Below, in pieces: positions 1 through 8,370 of a stretch of 64,000 bases of DNA. The notes under the pieces were generated by a model, which saw nothing but the letters and a program-made list of their open reading frames with translations, was not told where the DNA came from and ran no database searches. The position numbers and the translations under genes are program-made. The stretch's first letter is position 1. Every line of letters starts with the position of its first letter. This stretch comes from Nitrobium sp046350935 (GTDB lineage Bacteria > Nitrospirota > Thermodesulfovibrionia > Thermodesulfovibrionales > Dissulfurispiraceae): positions 1-64,000 of the forward strand of contig JAXLZK010000012.1 of the NCBI GenBank assembly GCA_046350935.1. The letters run 5' to 3'.

Positions 1-172
1 TAGCACCGGACATTTCTACTTTGCCCATATAGGACATTATCATTTTGCTGTTACAACAGGAGTGAGCCGGGAGCCTTTTTCCCCGTCGTCTGCCGTCCTC
101 CGCGCCGCAGTGCACGGCGGGTCCGGAATCAGGAGAAAACGGAGAAAGGCATGCGCCGTTCAAAGGCTCACC

Positions 173-203
173 AAAAAAAGGAGGGCGGCAAGCGCCGCCC
201 TCC
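173..203 (-). terminator. Rho-independent terminator of atpBE
   Basis: A perfect 10-bp stem (180-189 with 194-203) with a 4-nt loop is followed, reading on the minus strand, by a run of seven T residues (173-179). It lies 34 bases after the atpE stop, so atpB-atpE form a short unit that ends here. The first 172 bases of the window show no supportable gene. Confidence 0.9.
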
Positions 204-236
204 CCGAAGCCGAAGAAAATAAGTGGAAAGTAAAGG

Positions 237-581
237 TTAGAAGAAAATTTTCTGGTTGATAAGAAGACCCAGCGAAACCAGCAACGCATAAATCGCCAAC
301 GACTCGATCATCGCAAGACCGATAATGAGTGTTGTAGTAACTTTACCGGACGCTCCGGGATTCCTGGCTACTCCCTCGCACGCTTTTCCCAGACCGATTC
401 CCTGGCCGATACCGGCGCCGAGAGCGGCAATGCCGATCGCCAGAGCGGCGCCGAGAGCGGCGATCGCCTTGACGTTGGAGCCCGCTGCCGCAGGAGCCGC
501 AGCTTCCTCAGCAAGGGCGAGGGGGGCCAGTACGCCGACAAGGGCAAGTACAAGCAGTATAACAGAGATGTTCCTCTTCAT
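237..581 (-). CDS. atpE: F0F1 ATP synthase subunit c, with N-terminal signal-like extension
   Basis: Proteolipid subunit of the membrane rotor ring of ATP synthase. The 114-aa product is longer than the usual 75-90 because residues 1-24 form a hydrophobic signal-peptide-like leader ending ALA, followed by an Ala-rich stretch. The two-helix hairpin follows (about 36-65 and 82-108), with the polar loop motif ARNPGA at 72-77. The ion-binding carboxylate is Glu93. Gln60 in helix 1, Ser94 and Tyr98 match positions that coordinate or support Na+ in the Ilyobacter-type ring, but the Thr after Ser is Leu95 here, so the coupling ion is uncertain. It lies 30 bases after atpB and ends at a strong terminator. 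The other ATP synthase genes are not in the window. Confidence 0.95.
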   Translation of the reverse strand: MKRNISVILLVLALVGVLAPLALAEEAAAPAAAGSNVKAIAALGAALAIGIAALGAGIGQGIGLGKACEGVARNPGASGKVTTTLIIGLAMIESLAIYALLVSLGLLINQKIFF

Positions 582-611
582 CGCTTTTCCTCCTTTCCTC
601 GAGATTTTTAT

Positions 612-1289
612 TTAATGCCCTTCCTCGACGGCACCGGCAAGGTACAACGTCGTCAGAAGGACGAAGACATACGCCTGAATAAGACTGACAAGGGTGCCGA
701 GGCCCAGGATCAGGGTCGGCACAAGAAGCGGCGCCAGGGTTGCGAGAACACCAAGAATGATATGCTTCGCGATCATATTTCCAAAGAGCCTGACGGAAAG
801 GGTGACCGGCCGCACCAGATGACCGATGAGCTCGATGAAAAACATCATGATCATGAGGGGCAGGGCATAGACGGACCGGATGGGACCCAGGAAGTGATTC
901 AGGTACTTGATCCCGTGCACCTTGATTCCGTAGTAATGGGTGGCCAGGAAGACGGGAATAGCCATGGACGCCGTCATGTTGATATTGCTGGTAGGCGATT
1001 CGAAACCGGGAATAAGCCCGAAAAAGTTCGAGACCAGGATATAGAGGCCGAGGGTGCCGATGAGCGGATAGAACGCCTCGCCCCAATGGTGGCCGATGCT
1101 GCTATTGGACAGGTTGAGAAAGAAATCCGCCAGGGTCTCCATGAAATTCTGGAGTCCCGAGGGAACGAGCCGCAGGTTTCTCCGCATCACGAGGGCGGGG
1201 ATGATCAGGAGCGCCATCGCAAGCCAGGAATACGAGACGTACGGCGGAACAGTCGGGAGCAGCATATGCAAAAAGGTGGGTGTTTCCAC
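612..1289 (-). CDS. atpB: F0F1 ATP synthase subunit a
   Basis: Stator subunit that forms the ion half-channels next to the c ring. The 225-aa protein is strongly hydrophobic with five or six membrane segments. The motif RPVTLSVRLFGNM contains the arginine that faces the c-ring carboxylate, and the C-terminal segment with SLIQAYVFVLL is typical of the family. The start is GTG at 1289, preceded by a good ribosome site (AAAGGAGG, about 7 bases away). It is the first gene after the promoter at 1414-1443 and is co-transcribed with atpE. No atpI-like gene is seen upstream. Confidence 0.95.
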   Translation of the reverse strand: METPTFLHMLLPTVPPYVSYSWLAMALLIIPALVMRRNLRLVPSGLQNFMETLADFFLNLSNSSIGHHWGEAFYPLIGTLGLYILVSNFFGLIPGFESPTSNINMTASMAIPVFLATHYYGIKVHGIKYLNHFLGPIRSVYALPLMIMMFFIELIGHLVRPVTLSVRLFGNMIAKHIILGVLATLAPLLVPTLILGLGTLVSLIQAYVFVLLTTLYLAGAVEEGH

Positions 1290-1413
1290 AGGGATCCTCC
1301 TTTTAGTGATACATCCATTGGCGCATCGGCGGCTCAGTGAGGAGCAATACCTCAGACCATACGATTTCCTGCCGGATTTAGTGCGTTATCATGAGGTTGC
1401 GAGACTATCCGTT

Positions 1414-1443
1414 ATCTTAATTTTTCATTCCGTGAAATGTCAA
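1414..1443 (-). promoter_or_regulatory. Sigma-70-type promoter for atpBE
   Basis: On the minus strand TTGACA (1438-1443) is followed after 18 bases by TAAGAT (1414-1419). It lies about 125 bases upstream of the atpB GTG, just past the end of the DUF89 gene. The -35 is perfect and the -10 fair. Confidence 0.7.
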
Positions 1444-1454
1444 GATTTTCGCCG

Positions 1455-2384
1455 TCACCTGCTCCCCGCAGCGTATACGCTTCCGGAAGCCTGCCCGGGG
1501 AGGCGCTCCCTGCACGGCTCTCCACCGCGCACCAGGAGCATGGCCCCTTTCGCAACCCCCAGGTCCTGCGAAAGCACATCGCACTTGGACTGCAGGAGGA
1601 AGAAGATCTCCTTTCCCGGATAGCGGTCCCTCTCCGGGGAGAAAAGGGTCTCGAAGTTGCCCTGTCCCTTGCTGATAACGAAAGCGGATCTCTCGAACTC
1701 CCGGTTGAATTCCGGTGAGGTGAGCTCCAGGATGGTGCCGATGCAGTCCGAACCGTTATCGACTATCACACACTTGTCCGCGAGCCCGACCTCCGAGGCG
1801 TCCCCGGCAGTGGCGTCGTTCAGGACCGGAGCGCCCTTCACCACGGCCCGGACCCGCTTTCCCATGCCGGCAAGCACCTCGATCAGGAGCATATCGAAAA
1901 CGATTTCGCCCGCGTTGTCGAGCAGATACAGCACCTCGTCATGGCGGGCCAGCGCCCCGCGGAACGCTGCGTATCCGTCCACGGCAAGGGGGGTATGCAG
2001 CGCCCGCTCGATGGTCCCGGCAATATCGACAGAGGTAAAGATGCCGAAGTCGATGACATTGCCCGCAATGGCGAGACGTGAGGCGGTCCAGAGGGGGTCC
2101 TCGCTCTGCTCCACCCGCGCCTTCAGTGCAGGGTACAGGCTAAGGGCGATCCGGTTGTACTCGGACTTGATCTCCGCAAAAGGGTCCTTGCCCAGCATGC
2201 TGCGTATCTTCCGGTGCAGAAAGGTGGTCGAGTGTGCGGGAGGCTTCGACATATCCGTGGTCCTGATCTCTTCGGTCACCCCCTTCAGCACCTCCGCCTG
2301 CAGGGCCTCGTCCTTTGTCCCGAGCCGCACGGCAATGAGCGTCTGCCTGAAAAAACAAGGGAAACAATCCAGATGCACCTTCAT
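1455..2384 (-). CDS. DUF89/ARMT1-type metal-dependent phosphatase family protein
   Basis: A 309-aa soluble protein of the DUF89 family, whose characterised members are metal-dependent damage-control phosphatases acting on sugar phosphates and other metabolites. The N-terminus has a CFPCF motif typical of the short prokaryotic branch. LLDNAGEIVFD (about residues 155-165) is the family's metal-site signature, and the later VDNGSD also fits. The substrate cannot be read from the sequence. It lies 72 bases after purD on the same strand, so it may be the last gene of a purH-purD-DUF89 unit. The start ATG at 2384 gives the expected MKxxxDCxPC beginning. Confidence 0.85.
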   Translation of the reverse strand: MKVHLDCFPCFFRQTLIAVRLGTKDEALQAEVLKGVTEEIRTTDMSKPPAHSTTFLHRKIRSMLGKDPFAEIKSEYNRIALSLYPALKARVEQSEDPLWTASRLAIAGNVIDFGIFTSVDIAGTIERALHTPLAVDGYAAFRGALARHDEVLYLLDNAGEIVFDMLLIEVLAGMGKRVRAVVKGAPVLNDATAGDASEVGLADKCVIVDNGSDCIGTILELTSPEFNREFERSAFVISKGQGNFETLFSPERDRYPGKEIFFLLQSKCDVLSQDLGVAKGAMLLVRGGEPCRERLPGQASGSVYAAGSR

Positions 2385-2456
2385 CGCCGTCCCTTTACCC
2401 GGGGAGAACCCGCACTGCGCACTCCCGGCTCCCTCTTCTCCATCCCCGCTCCTCCC

Positions 2457-3728
2457 TCATCTTTTCAGGGCCTTGTCGGCAATGTCCTTCCGGTAGTGCA
2501 TCCCGTCAAAACAGAGCTTGCCCACCGCCTCGTAGGCCTTTGCCTTTGCAGCCCTGATGTCCTGCCCCCAGCCGGTCACCCCCAGCACCCTTCCCCCGTT
2601 CGTCACGATATCGCTGTTCGAGAAAGAGGTGCCGGCGTGGAAGACAACGGCATTTTCGACCTCCTTTGCAGCGTCGAAGCCGGTAATCACCTTTTCCTTT
2701 TCATAGGGGCCGGGGTAGCCCTTCGACGCAATGACGACGCAAACAGCCGCCTCCTCTTTCCAGGCGATCTCGACATCCGAAAGCTTTTCGTCCGCTATCG
2801 CCATCAGGATATCCATGAGGTCGGTATCCAGCCGCGCGAGGACCGGCTGCGTTTCCGGGTCCCCCAGCCTGCAGTTGAACTCCAGGACCCACGGGAAGCC
2901 GTCCCTGATCATCAGGCCGGCATAGAGGATGCCCTTGTACTTTATCCCCTCGGAACGGAGGCCCTCCACCGTGGGCAGCATCACCTTCTCCATGACCAGC
3001 TCCTGAAGCTCCGGCGTCACGACCGGCGCGGGGCTGTAGGCGCCCATCCCTCCGGTGTTCGGCCCCTCATCATTGTCGAAGATCCGCTTATGGTCCTGGG
3101 AGCTCACCATGGGGACAATGGTCTTCCCGTCGGTAAAGGCCATGAACGAGGCCTCCTCCCCTTGCAGACATTCCTCAACGATCACCCTGTTTCCGGCCTC
3201 CCCGAACTCCTTGTCCTTCATGATGCGCTTGATGGCGTCGATCGCTTCGTCCACCGTGGAGGCGACGATGACCCCCTTTCCCGCCGCGAGCCCGTCTGCC
3301 TTGACGACAATGGGAGCACCCTTCATCCGCACGTAGTCCTCCGCATGGAGATGGGAAGTAAAGACCTTGTATTCAGCGGAGGGGATGCGGTGCCGCCGCA
3401 TGAAGTCCTTGGAAAAGACCTTGCTCGCCTCGAGCTGGGCCGCAGCCTTCGTGGGTCCCACTATCCTCCGCCCCTCCTTCTCGAAGGCGTCCACGATACC
3501 CCGGGAAAGGGGCTCTTCGGGCCCGACAATAGTGAGGTCGATCCATTCGTACCGGACCAGGTTTATCAGCTCGTCGAAATTGCCGGCGGCGACGTCGAGA
3601 CACTCCGCCATTTCAGCGATACCGGCATTCCCCGGAACGCAATAGATTTTGTCCACATGCCGCGACTGCGACAGCTTCCAGACAAGAGCATGCTCCCGTC
3701 CTCCTCCTCCGATGACAAGTACTTTCAT
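2457..3728 (-). CDS. purD: Phosphoribosylamine--glycine ligase (GARS)
   Basis: ATP-grasp enzyme for the second step of purine synthesis: phosphoribosylamine plus glycine plus ATP gives GAR. The 423-aa length is normal. The N-terminus MKVLVIGGGGREHALVWKL is the classic PurD start. The ATP-grasp lid (VVKADGLAAGKGV) and the metal-binding region (LEFNCRLGDPETQ) are intact. It lies downstream of the IMP cyclohydrolase gene on the same strand with a 96-bp gap. The other purine gene in the window is purL at 19.8-23.7 kb. Confidence 0.97.
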   Translation of the reverse strand: MKVLVIGGGGREHALVWKLSQSRHVDKIYCVPGNAGIAEMAECLDVAAGNFDELINLVRYEWIDLTIVGPEEPLSRGIVDAFEKEGRRIVGPTKAAAQLEASKVFSKDFMRRHRIPSAEYKVFTSHLHAEDYVRMKGAPIVVKADGLAAGKGVIVASTVDEAIDAIKRIMKDKEFGEAGNRVIVEECLQGEEASFMAFTDGKTIVPMVSSQDHKRIFDNDEGPNTGGMGAYSPAPVVTPELQELVMEKVMLPTVEGLRSEGIKYKGILYAGLMIRDGFPWVLEFNCRLGDPETQPVLARLDTDLMDILMAIADEKLSDVEIAWKEEAAVCVVIASKGYPGPYEKEKVITGFDAAKEVENAVVFHAGTSFSNSDIVTNGGRVLGVTGWGQDIRAAKAKAYEAVGKLCFDGMHYRKDIADKALKR

Positions 3729-3824
3729 ATATCCCCTCCGAAAAGCATTTTCCGCTCTGTCACAAGAACCGGGGGCCGCTGCGACCCTCCCCCGCTCTGC
3801 TTCCGTACGATGCGCAGCCCCTGC

Positions 3825-4424
3825 CTATGCACTTTCCGCAATGACCCTCTTCAGATAATCGGCTATAAGTGTATCATACCGGGAAGTATGGGCGAACACC
3901 TTCTGGGCAAGCACGAGCTTCGTCTTCCTACTCACTTCCCCGCCGGACGCCTTCAGCTCTTCGAGCACCTTCCCGTAGTCTTCGGGATCGACCACCACCA
4001 CCACATCCTCGAAATTCTTGGAGGCGGCCCTGAGCATCGCCGGCCCCCCGATATCGATGTTCTCGACGGCGTCGTCGAAAGTCACGCCCGGCTTCGCAAT
4101 CGTCGCTTCAAATGGATAGAGGTTCACCACTACCATATCGATCGCGCCGATGCCCTGCTTCACCAGGTCCTCCCTGTCCTTCGGGTTGCCCCGCCGCGCC
4201 AGCAGGCCGCCGTGGATCTTCGGATGGAGCGTTTTCACCCTTCCGTCCATCATTTCGGGGAAGCCGGTATACTCGGAAACCTCCCTCACCGGCACACCCG
4301 CTTCGCGGAGGGCCTTCGCCGTTCCCCCTGTGGAGAGGATCTCGACTCCCCGCTCCGCCACCGCCCGGGCGAATTCCACAAGCCCCTTCTTATCGGAGAC
4401 ACTCATCAGCGCCCTCTTCACCAT
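3825..4424 (-). CDS. purH: Stand-alone IMP cyclohydrolase (N-terminal half of PurH)
   Basis: Closes the purine ring (FAICAR to IMP). The 199-aa product matches the MGS-like N-terminal domain of PurH: KRALMSVSDKKGLVEFA at the start, STGGTA, MMDGRVKTLHPKIHGG, and the NIDIGGPAMLRAA motif. Bifunctional PurH is about 520 aa. Here the protein ends at about 199 with a clean stop, and only 96 bases separate it from purD, so the AICAR transformylase domain is absent rather than frameshifted. The formylation step must be supplied elsewhere, by a separate transformylase or a PurP-type enzyme outside the window. Start ATG at 4424. Confidence 0.93.
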   Translation of the reverse strand: MVKRALMSVSDKKGLVEFARAVAERGVEILSTGGTAKALREAGVPVREVSEYTGFPEMMDGRVKTLHPKIHGGLLARRGNPKDREDLVKQGIGAIDMVVVNLYPFEATIAKPGVTFDDAVENIDIGGPAMLRAASKNFEDVVVVVDPEDYGKVLEELKASGGEVSRKTKLVLAQKVFAHTSRYDTLIADYLKRVIAESA

Positions 4425-4521
4425 GCTCTTGTCCTCCTTATCGATTCATCGCTTCTGGCGCAGGGCGTTCAGGAGCGGTTGTCCCGGCGGGTCCCCGCCG
4501 TCGCCCCTGCGCTGTCGGCGA

Positions 4522-5217
4522 CTACAGGATTCCCCTCTCCTTCAGGCTCACATATCTCCCGTCGCCGATGATGACGTGGTCGAGCAGGGGGATTCCCATG
4601 ATCTCGCCGGCTCCCTTCAGCCTCTCGGTGACGGCGAGATCGTCCCTGCTCGGCGCAGGGTCGCCGCTGGGGTGGTTATGTACAAAAATGACCGAGGCAG
4701 CCGATTCCTTCACCGCCTCTTTGAATGCCTCCCGAGGATGGATCAGGGAGTTGGTGAGGGTCCCCTCCGAGATCTTGCATTCCCGAAGGAGCCGGTTCTT
4801 TGCGTCCAGAAGGACGCCGATGAAGTACTCTTTCTTGAGATTTTTGAAACGAGGCGCGAAATAAGTGTACAGGGCATGACTTGAAGAGAAAGAGGGCTTG
4901 CCCTCCGAGGATTCGCTCATCAGCCGCTTGCCCAGCTCGAAAGCAGCCTTGAGCTGGGCTATCTTGGCAGTCCCGAGCCCCTTCAGTGCTCTCAATTCGG
5001 CCAAAGAGGCGGCATCGATGCTCCTCAGCATGTGGAACCTCTCAAGAAGGGACAGGGCAAGGCTCAATACGCCCCCCTCCCCGCTGCCGGTCCTGAGGAG
5101 GATAGCGAGGAGGTGCGCATCGGAGAGGCTCTCCGCCCCATGCTTGAGAAGCCTTTCCCTCGGCCTTTCACTCTCGGGCCAATGCTTGATTTTGTTTCTT
5201 TCCGGGTTTTCCGCCAT
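4522..5217 (-). CDS. radC: RadC family JAMM/MPN-domain protein
   Basis: A 231-aa protein of the RadC (YsnA) family. An N-terminal helix-hairpin-helix region (LKGLGTAKIAQLKAA, about residues 78-92) precedes a JAMM metalloprotease-like domain with the complete motif HNHPSGDPAPSRDD (about 177-190). The historical link to DNA repair is disputed, and the real biochemical role is unknown. It is on the same strand as purH, 97 bases upstream of it, and may be a separate unit. Confidence 0.93.
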   Translation of the reverse strand: MAENPERNKIKHWPESERPRERLLKHGAESLSDAHLLAILLRTGSGEGGVLSLALSLLERFHMLRSIDAASLAELRALKGLGTAKIAQLKAAFELGKRLMSESSEGKPSFSSSHALYTYFAPRFKNLKKEYFIGVLLDAKNRLLRECKISEGTLTNSLIHPREAFKEAVKESAASVIFVHNHPSGDPAPSRDDLAVTERLKGAGEIMGIPLLDHVIIGDGRYVSLKERGIL

Positions 5218-5528
5218 GTTCCGCCTTCCGCCCTTTCTCCTCGTGCTTGATGAAAGTCTATATCATAGCACTTTTCCCTTTTGCCGTGTAAGATACGCTC
5301 TACAGGAGAGGGCCGGCTGTTTCGATCAGGATACCACGGAAGCCCTGAGTGCGGTCAGTCCTGCACACAGGGGCAGACCGTGACGGATTCAGGAATCTCC
5401 GGTCGGCGGGCAGAAAGGCCGCTCGTGAGCGGCGCAAAAAAGAAAGAGGCCATCAGGGTAGGGAGAGAGGATACCCCGGATGGCCCGCCGATACAACACT
5501 ACGCTGTCGTGCGTGTCACAAGAACACC
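5218..5528. other. Intergenic region with a small hairpin
   Basis: This stretch of 311 bases has no convincing gene. A 7-bp inverted repeat with a 2-base loop at 5418-5433 is followed on the minus strand by a short T-containing run, so it may be a weak terminator for the secreted-protein gene that ends at 5529. Nothing else is recognised. Confidence 0.4.
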
Positions 5529-6068
5529 CTACTCCTCCTCGGCTCCTTCAAAGCCGGTCATCGCAAACCATTTATCCTCGCTCCCGGCAAGTATCATGAT
5601 CAGGGGGGCGACACAGGGGCGGGGAAGCTCAATGTCGGCGTTAATAAATGAGTCGCCTTCCGTTGTCGCAGGAAAGCCCTGTGTAGTCACATTTTTTGTC
5701 ACTACGGAACCGTTTTCCTCGGTCAGACAACTGACAAGCCCCCGAAACTCCGTCTCGTCGTTTATTCCTCTGAGCTCGGCCGGCACCGAGGGATCATCCT
5801 TGAAGACCAGGCCCTTCACCAAAATCTCGAGGTGGCCTATCGTGTTCAGCTTGCCCCATACGAACTGTATCTCCCAAGGGAGCTCGTCGCCGACTACCTC
5901 CCGCACTGGGTTTTCCTCTTTCACAAAGAGCCCGTCCACACCAGACATCGTATGGAAGATAAGGATTCTCTTTCTCTCCTTGAGGTCCGGATTCTCAGTA
6001 CCTGCGACAGCCACGGCCGCAAAAGCGATCGCAGCACAAAACGCAATCACCATCACTATCTTTCTCAT
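5529..6068 (-). CDS. Hypothetical exported protein
   Basis: A 179-aa protein that I do not recognise. Residues 1-22 (MRKIVMVIAFCAAIAFAAVA) form a clear signal peptide with likely cleavage after AVAG, so it is probably periplasmic. The mature part is acidic, has no membrane helix and has two cysteines. Motifs such as HTMSGVDGLFVKEENPV suggest a compact beta-rich domain but match no family I can name. It stands alone on the minus strand between metG and radC. Confidence 0.75.
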   Translation of the reverse strand: MRKIVMVIAFCAAIAFAAVAVAGTENPDLKERKRILIFHTMSGVDGLFVKEENPVREVVGDELPWEIQFVWGKLNTIGHLEILVKGLVFKDDPSVPAELRGINDETEFRGLVSCLTEENGSVVTKNVTTQGFPATTEGDSFINADIELPRPCVAPLIMILAGSEDKWFAMTGFEGAEEE

Positions 6069-6378
6069 AGCTCACCTCTTTCGTCTTCATGTCCTTTTGC
6101 AAAAACCTCTCCCCCTGAGAGATGATCCATCCCTCTTCTCCCTTTTTAGTTAAATGCTACCAAATTGTAATTGTCTGTCAAGAGATGCAGTCCGCCTGGA
6201 CTCAGAAGGAAGGATGAGGAAGAAAGGGGTATCCCGTCGCAAAGACAGAGGCAGGGAGAGGGAGAGAAACAGAAGAGAAAAAAAGAGGGAGACGGAGAGA
6301 GTGGGGGTACAAGGCACCCTCACCAGAGGAGAGCTGTTCTGAAGCACCCAGAAGGAAGAAGGTACCCTTCCCTCCGGA
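6069..6378. other. Purine-rich intergenic region
   Basis: No gene is supported in these 310 bases between the end of metG and the exported-protein gene. The stretch at about 6230-6310 is strongly GA-rich on the plus strand. The short open frames here have no ribosome site or family resemblance. Confidence 0.4.
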
Positions 6379-8370
6379 TTACTTGATCCTCGCCCCCGGT
6401 TTCACTTCCCTGTCGAGGGAGAGAAGGGAAAGGGTCCCCTCGTCATCCGTTGCCGCGAGAAGCATCCCCTGGGACTCCACTCCCATCAGCTTCGCGGGCC
6501 TGAGGTTCGCCACCACGACGATCAGTCTCCCGACCAGGGACTCGGGGTCGTACGCTTTTCCGATCCCCGCCACGATCTGCCGCTCTTCGCCGGTATCCAC
6601 CCTGAGCTTGATCAGCTTCTCCGACTTCTCCACCCGTTCGGCGCTGACCACCCTGCCCACCTTCAACTCCACCTTCGCAAAGTCCTCTATGCCGATCAGC
6701 TCTTTCACACCCTGTTCCGTCATCGCCGGCTTCTCCTTTTTCTTATCCGTCTTTTGGAGCTTTTCTTCTTTTTTCACGGGAGTCTCGATACGGGGGAAGA
6801 GCTGCTCTCCCGTGACGACCTTAACGGGATAGTCCGGTATCCATTCGCCCCACTTGAACAGGGGATTTTCGTACCAGGGTCCCGACTCCATGAGGCTCTG
6901 TTTCACCACATCGACAAGAGAGCCAAGACCGAGCTGGAGCCATACCTTCTCCGCCGTTCCGGGCATGAAGGGATACAGGGCCAGCGCAGCGAGCCGCAGG
7001 GATTCCCAGAGATCGTACATGACCGTTTTCAGCCTGTCCGGGTCGTTCTTGGCGAGCTTCCACGGCTCTTCGCGGGCGATGTAGTTGTTCCCTGCCCCGA
7101 TCACGTCCCAAATCCTTTCGAGAATGAGGTTGAAGTGCAGCCGGGACCAGTATTCTTCCCGATAGGCCCCTGAAAGTGCGTTGATACATTCAGCGGCAAA
7201 TCCGTTTTCAAACCGCACCGGCGAGTACGACGACGGGCGCTCGATGACGCTCCCGAAATACTTCTCCGCCATGGTGAGAAACCTGCTCAGGAGATTGCCG
7301 AGGTCGTTGGCGAGGTCGGTGTTGATGCGCCGCACCAGGGCATCCTCCGAAAAGTCCCCGTCGAGCCCGAAGGGCACCTCCCTGAAGAGGAAGTACCGGA
7401 AGGCGTCCACCCCGTACCGGTCCGCCATGGCGTTCGGGTCCACCACGTTGCCGACGGACTTCGACATCTTCTGCCCGTTGACGGTCCACCAGCCGTGCGC
7501 AAAGAGGGTATGCGGCAGGGGGAGCCCCAGCGCCATGAGCATAGTGGACCAGTACACCGCGTGGGTGGTGAGGATGTCCTTGCCGATGAGGTGGCAGTCG
7601 GCCGGCCACCACTTCCCCGCATCGCCGCCCCCCGGCGCAAGGTACTGCGTCGCTGAATAGTAGTTCACCAGGGCGTCGCACCAGACATACGTCGTATACT
7701 CCTCGTCGAAGGGGAGCGGGACTCCCCAGGCGAGCCGCTGCTTCGGACGCGATATGCAGAGGTCCCCCAGGGGCTGACTCCTGAGAAAGCCCAGGACCTC
7801 GTTCCTCCTCGTCTCTGGCAGAATGTACGTATTTTTCTCGATGTGCTCTATAAGGGCGTCCCGGTACCGGGACATCAGGAAAAAATAGTTGCTCTCCTCG
7901 ATGGGCTCAACGGGCCTCCCGCAATCCGGGCACTTGCCCTCCAGCAGGTCTTTTGCGGTCCAGAACCGCTCGCAGGGAGTGCAGTACATGCCGGAGTAGG
8001 TGCGCCTCTCGATTTCCCCTTTATCCCACAACCGCTGCAGCAGCTCCCGCACGATTTTTACATGCTGTCCGTCGGTGGTCCTGATAAAGGCGTCGTTGCT
8101 GATCTGCAATTTTTCCCAGAGCGCCCTGAAGTTCCCCACCATGCTGTCCGCATGCTCCTTGGGAGATTTGCCCCTCTCCCGCGCGGCCTTCTCCACCTTC
8201 TGCCCGTGCTCGTCCGTTCCGGTGAGGAAAAAGACGTCATCGCCCTGCATCCGGCGGTGGCGGGCAAGGATGTCCGCCGCCACCGTGGTATAGGCATGGC
8301 CGATATGGGGGATATCGTTCACATAATAAATGGGCGTCGTTACATAATAGTCCTTTCTCTCCGTCGTCAT
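6379..8370 (-). CDS. metG: Methionyl-tRNA synthetase
   Basis: Charges initiator and elongator tRNA-Met. At 663 aa it is the long form. The catalytic core contains the HIGH-class motif (PHIGHAYTT, residues 20-28), a zinc knuckle with two CxxC pairs (CTPC and CPDC, about residues 128-150) and KMSKSVGN (about 304-311). A Lys-rich linker (about 535-560) leads to a C-terminal EMAP-type tRNA-binding domain (IEDFAKVELKVGRV onward). The ATG overlaps the ricT stop by 4 bases (8367-8370), showing translational coupling in tmk-holB-ricT-metG. Confidence 0.98.
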   Translation of the reverse strand: MTTERKDYYVTTPIYYVNDIPHIGHAYTTVAADILARHRRMQGDDVFFLTGTDEHGQKVEKAARERGKSPKEHADSMVGNFRALWEKLQISNDAFIRTTDGQHVKIVRELLQRLWDKGEIERRTYSGMYCTPCERFWTAKDLLEGKCPDCGRPVEPIEESNYFFLMSRYRDALIEHIEKNTYILPETRRNEVLGFLRSQPLGDLCISRPKQRLAWGVPLPFDEEYTTYVWCDALVNYYSATQYLAPGGGDAGKWWPADCHLIGKDILTTHAVYWSTMLMALGLPLPHTLFAHGWWTVNGQKMSKSVGNVVDPNAMADRYGVDAFRYFLFREVPFGLDGDFSEDALVRRINTDLANDLGNLLSRFLTMAEKYFGSVIERPSSYSPVRFENGFAAECINALSGAYREEYWSRLHFNLILERIWDVIGAGNNYIAREEPWKLAKNDPDRLKTVMYDLWESLRLAALALYPFMPGTAEKVWLQLGLGSLVDVVKQSLMESGPWYENPLFKWGEWIPDYPVKVVTGEQLFPRIETPVKKEEKLQKTDKKKEKPAMTEQGVKELIGIEDFAKVELKVGRVVSAERVEKSEKLIKLRVDTGEERQIVAGIGKAYDPESLVGRLIVVVANLRPAKLMGVESQGMLLAATDDEGTLSLLSLDREVKPGARIK

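Noticed and set aside
2214..4571. 785-codon plus-strand open frame
   Set aside because: It is antisense to purD and purH; its composition is that of a shadow frame in GC-rich DNA.
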